A DNA stretch of 64,000 nt from Pictodentalium vernedei (lineage: Eukaryota > Mollusca > Scaphopoda > Dentaliida > Dentaliidae): the NCBI GenBank assembly GCA_031216915.1, contig CM062292.1:203257262-203321261 (forward strand). Direction: 5' to 3'. The position numbers and the translations under genes were made by a program. Positions 23,554 through 34,444 of the stretch are shown one piece after another. The stretch's first letter is position 1; every line of letters starts with the position of its first letter. The notes under the pieces were generated by a model. That model was not told the DNA's origin, searched no databases, and saw only the letters and a program-made list of their open reading frames with translations.

Positions 23554-25430
23554 CATTGGTGTGAGTACTAGGACTGTTTGTGTTCTTTTCACAATGAAAG
23601 GATATTGTTCAAATTGTAATAAGAGGAAATCTTCCTCTGACTTTCATAATTATTGTATTAATTGTAGTCAGTGTACTCGCACTAACTCCTGCTCAGTGTG
23701 TGTCAATTGGGATGACAAACATTGGAAACGTGTGTCACGGTATGTTGTTAGCGGGGATAAGGCCATGCCGGTCTTTTCTCCGCAGGGTCACTCTAGTTTT
23801 TCAATCTCTTTTTCAGAGGAACAAGAACAGGGTAATGTTTCCGTGATGTCTTCCAAAAGTGTGCCTCCGTCGTCACAGTTGAATGAAGAGCTAGCAGCAA
23901 AAGTGCTCATGGAAATATGTCAATTGCCTAAGAGGTCCCTAGTAGGATCGACGGCATTGGCGTCCGCTAGCTCGCCCGGTGTAGCGACCATTCATCGAAT
24001 GGCTCGGCAGCTGGGTTCGTCCGTTGCGGTCCAGGAAGGAGATTTGGGTGATGCGAGCACTATAATAACACAAAGTGCACACCCAGTGACGACGGATCAG
24101 AGGATGGAACGGAGGAAGCCTATTAGTCCAGTTCCTAGCTCGTCCAGGTCCATCCGGGCTGCGAGCGAGAGAGGTCCCTCTCTCGTACAACAACATCTGG
24201 GACCAAATGTTGTGGTACAAAACGTTTCGCATTCGGAGCATACGTCCGCCACTCGGGACGCTCCGTTATATAAACAGTCCGGAGAGACTGTCAATATGGC
24301 TTCCTCATCCTCACGGCAGCGCACACGACCACACCTTGGCTACGTGACCACGGATATCCAGCCAGCTTCGCCGATCAGGGATTCCACGGCGACCAGGTCA
24401 CGTCATCCGGTAGCCAGGGACACGAGGCCTGTGGACTCCAGACGTTCGCATAAAAGAAATATGCAGGAGTCAACGTCCAGGGAGCTTCCAGTGGCAAAGC
24501 AACGTAAGACCGCTGCTCCACAGGCCTCAGTGATGGACGTGCTATCACAAATAGCACAACTTATCGCAGCATCCCAGCAGACGACAGAATCTCTGTCGGA
24601 TCAGGAATTATCCGACGACACTGGGTCGGTACGCTCCGCTGAAGCATCAGGTACGGACGACCGAGAACTTCAATTGGTCCGACAGGATGGCGAAAGGGAT
24701 TCAGAGGATCTTGAGTTTTCCCTTTCGGAACAACATAAAGCTGCCGTAGATTTTATCCGGCATTATCTTCCAGAGGTTGTTCCGTCGGACCAGAATGCTG
24801 CGATGCCGGATAAGAGACTGATAGCGTCACTGGACACAGAATTTTTTGATCGGTTTAGGGACATCGTCCCTGACTTTCCAACACACAGTCCAATAATGTC
24901 ACAAGAACATTTGAACTATTGAATGACACTATATATAAGCTTGCTACCAAAATGAGCAAGTATGGTTTCTTGTCCGCAAATGCTCTACATCTGCCTTTCA
25001 TCAATTCAAGGAATAAATTTGAAACGGCAGGACAGGGCATACCGAGAGTTCCTCTGCGTCTAGACGACCAGGCTGAAGACCTAGAATTGTCTATACCGTC
25101 GTCTATGTCAATTCCAACCACGACGCTGGAAACGACAATAATGTCTAATAGAGTTAACTTAGTCGCTTTATCATATGCAGATCACCTTACTAAAGCGTTA
25201 TCATTACGTCTTGAAGGGAAAGAATTCCAGGATATACAATCCTCTTTAAGAGTTCTTTCGAGGGCCATAGCTTATTCCCCGTATAACTCCGCCCTTTCAG
25301 TGGCAAACCTGGAGTTGGTTAGCCGTGACGCGGCCCGAGCTACATCCACGCGCGTGGATAGTAAGGTGAAAAACTCTCTCCGGACAGCTTCTCTTCGACG
25401 GCAAGCTTTCAGCAATCTATGATCAGATAA
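23554..25430 (+). pseudogene. gag-like region of DIRS fossil D
   Basis: A long open stretch (23543-24922, 459 residues) starts near MKGYCSNCNKRKSSSDFHNYC with paired C-x2-C motifs (CSNC, CINC, CSVC) that could bind zinc. The middle is rich in Ser, Arg and Pro. The conserved tail LSYADHLTKALSLRLEGKEF follows in a further stretch. The Cys pattern is shared by all four DIRS copies. Fossil. Confidence 0.82.
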
Positions 25431-25479
25431 CTAAGAAAGCTTTGGATTCTCTGCTATTCAAATCCGCTTCTAAAAAGAT

Positions 25480-26741
25480 CTGAGCTGGATAAACAAGCTG
25501 ATCGTCGCTCGGAAGTTCTATATGGAGACAATTCGATCAGTCAGAGCGAGTATTCGGGTGAATGACTATGCTACAAGCATAGATCTCAAGGATGCGTACT
25601 TTCACGTCATGGTGCATCCGACATTCAGAAAGTATCTACGCTTCGCAGTCCTAGGAGTTGTATATCAGTTCCGAGCGATGTGCTTCGGCTTGAACCTAGC
25701 GCCCTGGGCTTTCACTCGAATAATGAACTCGGTAATGATGCATTTCCGAGCTCATTCGTCTGCGGTAACGTCGGCCTACCTGGACGACATTCTTCAGAGG
25801 TACGGCAACGAGTTAACGCTTCAGAACGATGTGCAGAATCTGCTTTTATTACTCCGATGTCTCGGTTTTATAATAAATGAGGAGAAGTCGGATCTGGTGC
25901 CGTCCAAGTCATTCACCCACTTGGGAATGAGCTTCGAGATGCACAACAATCTCGTTAGTCTGCCGTTAACCAGAGCGAAATTAATCAGTTGTTACGCTCA
26001 CTATTGTCTTCACTCAGACAAAGTCACAGCGAGAGAATTCATGAGACTGATAGGTCTGTGCAGAGCCGCTGCGGATCTCATTCCGATGGGGCGGTTACGC
26101 ACTCGTCCTCTCCAAATTTTCTGGACTCAGAATTGGAGAGTAAAGATTCATTCGCTCGATATAGACGTTCTCTTGTCAAATCAAGTGAAACAAGAGATTC
26201 AGACTTGGGCAAACATTCAGTGGTTGACTCAGGGAGTTCCACTGCAGTTGCCGGATCCGAGTTTTACTATTATGACGGATGCCAGTCAATCAAACAGGTT
26301 GGGGTGCAACATTGATCCCAACGGATTCGAAGTGCCAGGGTCTTTGGGATCCGCAGTTTCTAGGCAAGCACATAAACATCAAAGAAATGATGTCAATTTG
26401 GCGTGCACTATGTCATTGGATGAACATTATTCAGAAAGCACATGTCCAAATCCTGTCCGACAATACGACAGTAGTAGCGTATATACGGAACCAGGGAGGC
26501 ACTATTCCATTCAGTTATTCAATTTAACGGAAAGAATCCTTCTGTTTGTACTAGAACACCAAGTTCTACTTTTGGTCCGTCATATTTTGGGTCGTCTGAA
26601 TGTATTAGCAGACTCCCTTTCACGGAAGGGTCGCTTGTTGCCGTCAGAATGGACTCTCAACAAACAGGTATTCAATCAGATTTGCTACCAATGGGAGCGG
26701 CCAATGATAGACTTATTTGCGACACAGCTCAACAATCAGTT
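25480..26741 (+). pseudogene. RT and RNase H region of DIRS fossil D, before MITE
   Basis: RT motifs YATSIDLKDAYFHVMVHP, CFGLNLAPWAFTRIMN and SAYLDDILQRYG (catalytic YLDD) are followed by FIINEEKSDLVPS and GRLRTRPLQIFW. The RNase H core then follows (TIMTDAS, LSDNTTVVAYIRNQGG, NVLADSLSRK). The region is interrupted at 26742 by a MITE and its tail continues to about 27430. Broken fossil. Confidence 0.85.
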
Positions 26742-27102
26742 CAGGGATTTTTCTAGGTGACGACAGGGGCCGAATATAGGCCCCATTCCCAATGAGATTT
26801 AGGCATGATTTTTTCCAATTTCTAACATAAAATTCCCAATTGGTACCCAGTGTCAACTTCATCATAATAATTGCGATTATTTACTGTGAAAGTAGGCCTT
26901 ATTATGATGATAAAAGAACTGTAAAACTATAATTTCAAATAATAAACCCAACTTCATTTTTAATGTGCCTGTAGAGAAGAAATGTGCATTTTTCTCCACT
27001 CTGCAGTGTCACCAGAATTCCCAATTTGGTCCAATAAGATGGCATTTTTCCCAATTGTATGGGCCCCTGGCCCCATTCCCAATGCCCCTAGAAAAATCCC
27101 TG
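26742..27102. mobile_element. 361-bp hAT-like MITE inserted in DIRS fossil D
   Basis: Perfect 16-bp terminal inverted repeats CAGGGATTTTTCTAGG (26742-26757) and its complement (27087-27102) bound the element. The 5-bp direct repeat CAGTT lies on both sides (26737-26741 and 27103-27107). Inside each end are further imperfect inverted GGGGCC and CATTCCCAATG segments. The CAGGGATTTTT end is hAT-like, though a 5-bp target duplication is shorter than the usual 8, so the superfamily is tentative. No transposase is encoded. It is the innermost and most recent layer of the nest. Confidence 0.88.
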
Positions 27103-27499
27103 CAGTTGCAGACGTATGTGTCACCATGTCCGGATCCTCGAGCATATGCAGTAGACGCTCTGTCGACCTCGTGGGACAGAATGGTAGGATATGCGTATCC
27201 TCCAGCACCGTTGATTCAGCAGATATTGCTAAAGATAAAACAATCTCAATGCAAAATTCTGTTTGTAGCATCTCTGTCTCCACAGAGACCATGGATAAAT
27301 CTACTCAGGTGTCTGCGGTGGGACATACCGCGGAAGCTTCCTCTGCGAGAGGATCTTCTTTCGCAGGGGAAATCGCTTCAGCTACATCACAACCCGCAAG
27401 GTCTCAACCTTCACGTATTTCCGTTGTGCGGTCCTTCTTGCATGGCAAGCATTTTACAGGACGAGCAGTGGACGCAATTTCTAACTGTAGGAGGACCTC

Positions 27500-28465
27500 C
27501 TCTTCGATAAACTATGCGGCTAAGTGGAAGGTCTTTTGTCGTTGGTGTAGGGATCATTCTGTTGATATTTTTTTATCCCTCCATTCCAGACATTGCAAAC
27601 ATTCTAGTATACTTGTTTGATGAGATCAAACTGCAGCCTGTTACTATTAAAGGTTATAGGTCTATGTTATCTGATACCTATGCACACCATGATAGTTTAC
27701 AAATTGGATCTAATGTCTCTTTATCTAAATTAGTTAGAAACTTCTCGATCAATAGACCTAGAACCCTTAGATTAATTCCTAAATGGAATTTAGCTTGGGT
27801 TCTTCTTAAACTAAAAGAAAAGCCATTTGAGCCTCTTGAGACAGTGGACTTCAAATTTTTATCTTATAAGACAGCATTTCTCTTAGCTTTCTCGTCTGCT
27901 AGAAGAGTCAGTGAGCTTCATGCACTGTCTGTGGACGATTCTCACTATCGTAGTGTCGGGAACACTATTACCTTTACTACTAATGTTGGATTTTTGGCTA
28001 AGAATCAGGCTCCTAATAAATATCCGGAACCTATTGTTATTAAGGCCCTTCCATCTTCAGACGGGCATAGGCCTTTACTCTGTCCGGTTAGAGCTTTACG
28101 TATTTATAAACGAAGATCTCAGTTTATCAGAAAGGGACGAAAACGCTTCTTTCTGTCTCTGATGCCTAATAGAAAGGACATTATGGTCCAGTCTATTGCT
28201 AGATGGATTCAATTAACTATCCGTACTGCTTATGATAATCTATCTTCAACTCAGCAGTCTGTGCTTAAGATTTCGGCTCATTAAGTAAGAGCTCTTTCTA
28301 CATCTTGGGCTTACGCAAATAGTGTTGCTATTACAGATTTAATGAAGGCTGCATATTGGTCTCAGCCATCCACATTCACGAATTTTTATCTCAGAAATAT
28401 TGAGTCCAATTCTGGAGACATGCATTGTTTAGGTCCATTATCTGTTGCTCAGAATGTCGTCCACT
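27500..28465 (+). pseudogene. Tyrosine recombinase region of DIRS fossil D
   Basis: The N-terminal helical part (TIKGYRSMLSDTYAHHD), the catalytic Arg in SARRVSELHALSVDD, the KRRSQFIRKGRKRFFLSL segment and the final STSWAYANSVAITDLMKAAYW segment are all present. In the family this enzyme joins a circular cDNA to the target through a Tyr nucleophile. Treated as part of a broken element. Confidence 0.85.
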
Positions 28466-28565
28466 AAACAGTTGCAACTATAGTTATGCAGGCTTTCTGT
28501 TCCGGCAGTGACTCTGTCCTGCTGCCCTCTTCGCTCTGGGCTATTTGACCCAGGGCAAGGGGAAA

Positions 28566-28580
28566 GGGGGGGGGGGAGGG
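28566..28580 (+). repeat. G-rich tract downstream of recombinase region (D)
   Basis: Eleven G followed by AGGG, at the position equivalent to the tracts in A, B and E. Confidence 0.7.
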
Positions 28581-29065
28581 TGTTCCCTTAGGTCACCTGC
28601 TTTATAGTGAAAAGCAAGGGGATACCTCCTCCAGAGTCAGTAATTCTGAGTCGGTACCGGGATGGTTTTAAAGTGTAAAGCTTATGTTTAAATTCATTCA
28701 TGTCATATTTTTAAAGTGTAGCTCGGTGTGAAGCATTTGTATATGTCACGTGTCAAACGGGCGTTAATATACAATCCTCGGACACTTAATGAGTATAAAG
28801 AGTCTCAATTCTCTGGACTTACTTTATTTATTGGCTTACTTTAAAGATAATTAGTATAAAGGGTTATACTGGATGTTAATAGAGAACATGGATGTTATTA
28901 TGCTCAATTATGAAAGGTGTTGTGTCTTTCTAATTTGTCATAAATAAGAAAGATACATGTAAAGCCTAATCCTCCTTTACTCCTCGAGGGGATAACTCTA
29001 TTATATATAGTTGAGCTTATTGGATTTTCCTCTATGTCCTAGGCCCTCCAGCCTTTTTTCTATTC

Positions 29066-29155
29066 AGCTATGTCTGGGTCATTGGTACAGTATAAAAATG
29101 TTAAAAAATTTATAGTAATTTATATATTTTTTATACTTACCAATGACCCAGACGG
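29066..29155 (+). repeat. Internal complementary region of DIRS fossil D
   Basis: The right half (from GTTAAAAAATTTATAGTAAT to GACCCAGAC) is the reverse complement of the last 53-55 bp of the element (29402-29456). The left half (CTATGTCTGGGTCATTGG to AAAAAT) complements the first bases of the left end near 22525-22558. The two halves meet at GTT. This is the template arrangement thought to guide circle formation in DIRS elements. Confidence 0.85.
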
Positions 29156-29199
29156 GGGATGGCCCTCTCAGGAATTGGGAACTCGTACCTCCCCGCTGA

Positions 29200-29456
29200 G
29201 TACATAGCGCTGACCAGGCACTGCTTGTAAGAATGATAATTGGCGCCAATTTCGAGACCTCCTTGACACTGCGCATGCGCAGTGGAGGAAAAGTATGGAG
29301 GACCATTTAGGACATGTTATTTTCGGTTTTGGATGCAAATTTGGGGGATTGGGGGGCAAAATTTGTGTTTGGCCCTAGATTTTTGAGAATTAGCACCAGC
29401 TATGTCTGGGTCATTGGTAAGTATAAAAATATATAAATTACTATAAATTTTTTAAC
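29200..29456. repeat. Right inverted terminal repeat of DIRS fossil D
   Basis: This is the reverse complement of the left ITR. It holds TTGGCGCCAATTTCGAGACC, the palindrome TGCGCATGCGCA at 29270-29281 and GGCAAAATTTGTGTTTGGCC, and ends TTTTTTAAC. Confidence 0.88.
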
Positions 29457-30740
29457 GTTCAGAGTCTGCTTCTATTACTCCGACGTCTCGGTTTCATCGT
29501 AAATGAGAAGAAGGTGGATCTAGCTCTGTCCAAGTCATTCACTTGGGAATGAGCTTCGAGACTCACAACAATCTGGTTCATCTGCCGTTACCCAGAGCGA
29601 AATTAGTCAGTTGTTATGCTCCTCTTTTGTCTACACTCAGACACATTAATAGAGAGGGAATTTATGTGACTGATGGGGCTGTGCGGAGCGGCTGTGAATC
29701 TTATTCTGATGGGCTGCCTGCGCATGCATCCCCTTCAGATATTCTTTACTCAGAACTGGAGTGTGAAGACACATTCGCTCGAAACCAGTATTGTTTTAAC
29801 GAACCTAGTAAAACGAAAGGTTCAGATTTGGGCAGATCTTCAGTTGTTAACTCTGGGAGTTCCACTGCAACTGCCGGATCCAGCTTTCACAGTTATGACG
29901 GATGCGAGTCAAATGGGGCTGGGGCACGACCCTAAGTCCCGCAGACTTGAAGTGTCAGGGTCTTTGGGACTCTCGGCTCCTAGAGAAGCACATAAACATC
30001 AAAGAGATGATATCAGTATGGCTAGCACTTCAACATTGGATTCGTCTAATAGCGAACGTCCATGTTCAAATTCTGTCGGACAATTCGACAGTTGTTGCTT
30101 ACCTCAGGAACCAAGGCGGCACTCATTCGATTCCATTATGCAAATTAACGGAGACGGTTGTCCTATACGTCATGAATCAGGGCATTCATATCTCTGTCCG
30201 TCATATACCGGGTCGTCTGAATGTACTAGCAGACTCACTCTCTCGGATAGGTCATCAGAATGGACTCTCAACAAGCGAATATTCAGGCAGATTTGCTACC
30301 AGTGGGATCGTCCCATGATAGATCTTTTTGAGACACACCTGAACAATCAGTTACTGACGTTTGTGTCACCATACCCAGATCATCGATCGTGTGCAGTAGA
30401 TGCTCTGTCGATCTCATGGGACGGAATGATAGGATATGCATATCCTCCAACTCCGTTGATTCAGCAGATTCTGTTAAAGATCAAACAGTCTCATTGCAAA
30501 ATCTTACTAGTAGCACCTCTGTCGTCACAGAAACCTTGGATCAATCTTCTCAGGAGTCTGTTAAGAGACATTCCCCAGAAGCTTCCTCCACGAGAGGACC
30601 TTCTTTATCAGGGGAATTCATTCATGTGCACTGCATCACAACCTGGAAGGTTTCAACCTTCACGTATTTCTGTTGTGCGGTCCATCTTGCATGGAAAACA
30701 GTTTACAGGACGCGCAGTGGATGCAATTTCTAACTGCAGG
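29457..30740 (+). pseudogene. RT and RNase H region of DIRS fossil E, second block
   Basis: This block resumes after fossil D with LLLLRRLGF-like RT sequence. RNase H segments follow (VMTDAS, LSDNSTVVAYLRNQGGTHS, VRHIPGRLNVLADSLSR), then RPMIDLFETHLNNQ and YAYPPTPLIQQILLKIKQS. Broken fossil. Confidence 0.82.
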
Positions 30741-30749
30741 AGGTCCTCC

Positions 30750-31715
30750 TCTTCATTGAACTACGCAGCAAAGGGGAGGGTTTTCTTCTGTGGGTGTAAG
30801 GATCAGTCGATAGATGTATACGATCCGTCCATACCAAATATTGCCAATTTCTTGGTCTACTTGTTTGACGATCTCAAACTGCAGCCCATCACTATTAAGT
30901 GCTATAGGTCTATGTTATTAGACACTTATGCTCATCATGATAATTTGGCTATTAGATCAAATACTTCGTTATCCAAGCTAGTTAGAAATTTCTCTATCAA
31001 TAGACCTAGAACCCTCAGATTAATTCCTAAGAGGAATTTGGCTTGGGTTCTATTGAAGCTCAAAGAAGCTCCTTTTGAGCCGTTGTACGTCGTAGAGTTC
31101 AAATTCTTGACCTATAATACGGTGTTTCTCTTAGCCTTTGCATCTGCTAGATGAGTTAGTGAACTTCATGCTTTATCTGTTGATGAATCTCACTACCGTA
31201 GTGTGGGTAATACCATTACCCTCACCACAGAAGTGGGGTTTTTGGCTAAGAATCAGATGCCAGACAAGTGGTCAGAGCCTATTGTCATTAAGGCTTTACC
31301 GTCTTCTGATAACTGTAGACCTTTGCTGTATCCAGTCAGGGCTATGCACATTTATAAACGTCGATCAGATTTTGTTAGAAAAGGAAGAAAACATTTCTTT
31401 CTTTCATTGATTCCTAACAGAAAGGATATTTCTGTTCATGCCATCGCTAGATGGATACAGTTGGCAATACGCATTGCGTATGAAAATCTATCTTCGGATC
31501 TACATTCTGTTAATAAGATATCAGCGCACGAGGTTAGAGCACTGTCCACTTCTTGGGCTTATTCTAACAGTATAGCCATTACTGATCTCATGAAGGCTGC
31601 GTACTGGACACAGCCCTCTTCATTTACCAAGTTTTACCTGAGAAATTTAGAGTTCATCTCTGGTGACCTTAGATCTTTAGGTCCTCTTTCTGTTGCTCAG
31701 AATGTCGTCCATTAA
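30750..31715 (+). pseudogene. Tyrosine recombinase region of DIRS fossil E
   Basis: The helical N-terminal part TIKCYRSMLLDTYAHHD, then SIARWIQL-like (AIARWIQLAIRIAYE), the H-x-x-R box HEVRALSTSWAYSNS and ITDLMKAAYW are present. The region is homologous to A, B and D but clearly more diverged. Fossil. Confidence 0.85.
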
Positions 31716-31813
31716 TGGTTACATCTATAGATATTTAGGCAGTCCGTTCCAGCATTGACGCTGTTCCGCTGCCCTCTTCGTTCTGAGGACATGTACCTCA
31801 GAACAAGGGGAAA

Positions 31814-31826
31814 GGGGGGGGGGGGG
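31814..31826 (+). repeat. G-rich tract downstream of recombinase region (E)
   Basis: Thirteen G at the position equivalent to the tracts in A, B and D. Confidence 0.7.
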
Positions 31827-32334
31827 CACGTTTTTTTCCCTTAGGATCATCTAGCTTTATAGTGAAAAGCAAGGGAAGACCTCCTCCGGTGTCAGTAGTC
31901 CTGAGCCGGTGCTGGGATGGTTTTAATGTGTAGCTTGGTGTAAAGCAATAACTATGTCTCATTTATGTATGGTTTTTAAAGTGTAGCTCACTGTGAAGCA
32001 TTTGTATATGTCCCGTGTCAAACGAGTGTTAATATACAATCCTCGGACACTTTTAAATGAGTATAAAGAGTCTCATTCTCTGGACTATCTTTATATATTG
32101 GTTTTTCCTTCACCGAATTAGCATAATGGGTTATGCTGGCATTAAATGGAGAACTATATATTATGTAATACTCAATTACATTGTTGGTGTTATGCCTTTC
32201 TCTTTTCTCTTAAAGTAGAAAGACATTTTTAATTCCTATCTTCCCCTATTCTCCTGTAGGAGCTATCCTTTACCGAAGTAATTGAGAGATTGGATTTTCC
32301 TTTAAGTCCTAGGCCCTCCAGCCTTTTTACGATT

Positions 32335-32728
32335 CAGCTAGTCTGGGCCATTGGTTGTTGTATAAAAATATTAGGAATTTTAAGTAATTTGTATATTTTT
32401 TATACTTACCAATTGCCCAGATGGGTATGGCCCTCCCTTGAGTGGCACTCATACCTCCCCGGTGTTTATAACATTTAACAGGCAATCTGTAGAAAGAATG
32501 ATGGTTGGCGCCAATTTTGGTGTCTTCCTGGATACTGCGCATGTGCAGATCTAAAAAGTATGGAGGGCCAGACAGGACTTGATTTTTTCGGTTTTGCATG
32601 CAAATTTTGGGCATTGGGGGGCAAAATTTGTGTTTGGCCCTGGATTAATTTTTGAGTTAGCACCAGCTAGTCTGGGCCATTGGTAAGTATAAAAAATATA
32701 CAAATTACTTGAAATTTATAATTTTTAG
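32335..32728 (+). repeat. Internal complementary region and right ITR of DIRS fossil E
   Basis: The inverted pair TCTGGGCCATTGG and CCAATTGCCCAGA surrounds an AT core. It is followed by the right ITR with TTGGCGCCAATTTTGG, TGCGCATGTGCA (32536-32547) and GGCAAAATTTGTGTTTGGCC. The ITR is the complement of 18900-19115. Confidence 0.8.
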
Positions 32729-32783
32729 TTATTCAAGAAACGTTTTTTGCAGGCATTCTGCTATTCATGGGTAAAGGGCCTAA
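32729..32783. mobile_element. Right half of the TTAA-type MITE interrupted by DIRS E
   Basis: The segment ends GGGTAAAGGGCCTAA, close to the GGTAAAGGGTTAA right terminus of neighbouring TTAA MITEs. It starts exactly where DIRS E stops. The pairing with 18777-18894 is plausible but rests on short, worn termini. Confidence 0.45.
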
Positions 32784-32901
32784 TTTATCATAGATGTGAG
32801 CTGCCTTCTCTAAATCACTCATTCTGTTTGATAAACTTCATTATTTTACTATCCTAATAATATATGGAACTGAATTGTTTGTTAGTTTTTTTGACTGGAG
32901 T

Positions 32902-33322
32902 TTTACCCTTTACCTAATGAATTGGCTGCATTTAGATCTGCCTGCGTCATTTGCAAATTAATCACTTGAAAAATTTTTTTCCAAAAACTATCAACAAAAC
33001 CATATTATGTTTGTCGAGCTCGTTCCAATGAGGAATCACATGATATGGTGTTTTTGAAATTGTAAATCTTATTTTTCGGCCCAAGGCATAATTTTTCCCC
33101 ATTTTTGTTCTGTTATAAGAGGTCTATACACGGGGCATTGATGATAAAATAATTACAGTCTGTCGCCAGATGGCTGCAGACTGTAGTTATTATTTTATCC
33201 TCCCTGTATATTGATATTTGACTGACCCATCTCACTGTAAGTGTACACAAAGGTGAGACCATACCAGGAATGTGGGTTCAAATAATAAATTGTAATATCC
33301 TCTGCAGTCGGTAAAGGGTTAA
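32902..33322. mobile_element. TTAA-type (piggyBac-like) MITE
   Basis: The left end is TTTACCCTTTACCTAATG and the right end is GTCGGTAAAGGGTTAA, giving inverted CCCTTTACC termini and a TTAA-like target. The interior has two hairpins: GAGCTCG-centred near 33017 and a long one at about 33127-33212 (arms around GATAAAATAATTACAGTCTG). No coding sequence. Confidence 0.72.
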
Positions 33323-33394
33323 TGACACTTTCAACAATCAAGGTCATATGTCAGACAAGTTTATGGTTAGAAAAATCTAAAGTACCTGGAAGGA

Positions 33395-33625
33395 ACTACG
33401 GAGCAACAGCAAATAACTGTTAGACTCTCCAACTTACAAACCCACTTAAATCGGGAGTTGGTCGGTTGAAGGCAAGTATACTATTGCGATGCTTTATCCC
33501 TTAGTACACAGCACCACCACCCTTGAGCAGTTGGTAATAACTATTTTGGCCAAGGATACAGTGCAGATGGGAGGGTGTCTGGATTGAACCATGGACCTAT
33601 AATTCCATTGTTAATGTACTTATAC
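33395..33625 (-). repeat. Degenerate tRNA-derived SINE
   Basis: Read on the minus strand there is a B-box-like GGTTCAATCC (complement of GGATTGAACC near 33577), followed by a GTATCCTTGGCCAA segment like the shared SINE core (see 55288-55655). Highly worn. Confidence 0.4.
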
Positions 33626-34232
33626 GTTTTGGGTCCAAATACTCAATTCCCATTGGTCAGCTGGATGAAAACGTCATGACCAAATGTAATTCATTTTCCA
33701 ATGAATACATTTGGTCGAACTTTGACCCGCATTTACAGTAGAGCACTGTTGACTGAATGTAATTTGTGCAGGTTTTTAACTTTTAGCGCCTCTCGCAGTG
33801 ATCAACTCTGCTGCTGTTTCTTTGGTGACATTTCCCAACTGTGGCATAAAGCCTGTTACTAAAATACTCGTTTCCATTTCTAAAGTTGTGAAAATTAAAA
33901 ATCAGAGTTGTGCTCTTTGTCTATTGTGTGAGGGTTTTTTTTTGCCTCATTCGTTCGTACATGTTTTATTTTGTCTTTCTGCTTTGTTGTTTGGTGAAAA
34001 GTAGATTTAACAGTTACGGAATGTAATTATAAGAATTGAATGCAATTTTTATAATCTTTATTGGAGTATGAACGTGTGGGAATGGGTACAAATTGTATGA
34101 ATCCCGAAGTTCTTAATTTAATCTGAAGTCCAGGGCTCAAACCAAAGAGCCATCACTCTTCTGGCTAACTGAATAAATAAATATTGGAATGAATGGTTGA
34201 TTGATAGATAATACCATGTGTATTTTTTGCAG

Positions 34233-34444
34233 GTGAAACTACAAAGCCAGTGGAGCCAGGTGTAATTTCAACATCAGAGATTGATGCAACCTCTCTAGGT
34301 GCAATATTAGGCATCTTGTTCATCATTGCCATCATCATTGGAATAGCTGCTATAATATGGTGTTTTTCTGACAGGAAGTCACCACGGGACTTTTGTTTTG
34401 AAATACCGTCTTCTCGATATTTCAAAGTGTGGGAGCTTTTATAA
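34233..34444 (+). CDS. Transmembrane exon with short cytoplasmic tail
   Basis: The acceptor is TATTTTTTGCAG just before 34233. The reading phase is 1, matching the donor phase of the EGF exon at 18632. The exon reads (G)ETTKPVEPGVISTSEIDATS, a short Ser/Thr-rich juxtamembrane stem, then one hydrophobic helix LGAILGILFIIAIIIGIAAIIW. A basic stop-transfer CFSDRKSPR and a short tail ending VWELL before TAA follow. It most simply encodes the membrane anchor of the same single-pass EGF receptor or ligand. No clear GT donor follows the helix, so it may be the last coding exon, with an AATAAA candidate at 35178. An alternative is a downstream splice with a weak donor to a longer tail. Gene identity is unknown. 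Confidence 0.72.

Larger units (their letters stand above)
22524..29456 (+). mobile_element. DIRS-type retrotransposon fossil D (inner)
   Basis: This is a young-looking DIRS copy inserted into the RT region of fossil E. Host-element sequence reading CTTCAGAACGAT stops at 22523 and resumes as GTTCAGAGTCTGC at 29457, with no target duplication, as expected of tyrosine-recombinase elements. Parts are left ITR (22524-22740), leader, gag-like region (23554-25430), RT and RNase H region (about 25480-27430), recombinase region (about 27500-28465), G tract, internal complementary region (29066-29155) and right ITR (about 29200-29456). The ends include the intact palindrome TGCGCATGCGCA on both sides. 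It is broken, with roughly five to ten breaks including a 361-bp MITE insertion. It is the youngest of the four by nesting order. Confidence 0.9.
18895..32728 (+). mobile_element. DIRS-type retrotransposon fossil E (outer, interrupted by D)
   Basis: This is an older DIRS copy whose own sequence is about 6.9 kb. It lies in two blocks, 18895-22523 and 29457-32728, because fossil D is inserted in its RT region. Parts are left ITR (about 18900-19110), leader, gag-like region (19638-21620), RT region (21779-22523 and 29457-29880), RNase H region (about 29880-30740), recombinase region (about 30750-31715), a G tract, internal complementary region (about 32335-32425) and right ITR (about 32490-32728). 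The left ITR is the reverse complement of the right one across about 200 bp. It is broken, with several breaks besides the insertion. It must predate D. Confidence 0.88.

Noticed and set aside
26960-27292. Minus-strand 110-codon frame
   Set aside because: It spans the end of the MITE and antisense DIRS sequence, so it is a chance frame.
278-32728. Interpretation of the large fossils as Ty3/gypsy or retrovirus-like LTR elements
   Set aside because: No long direct terminal repeats, integrase or protease were seen. Tyrosine recombinase motifs, inverted terminal repeats and an internal complementary region indicate DIRS.
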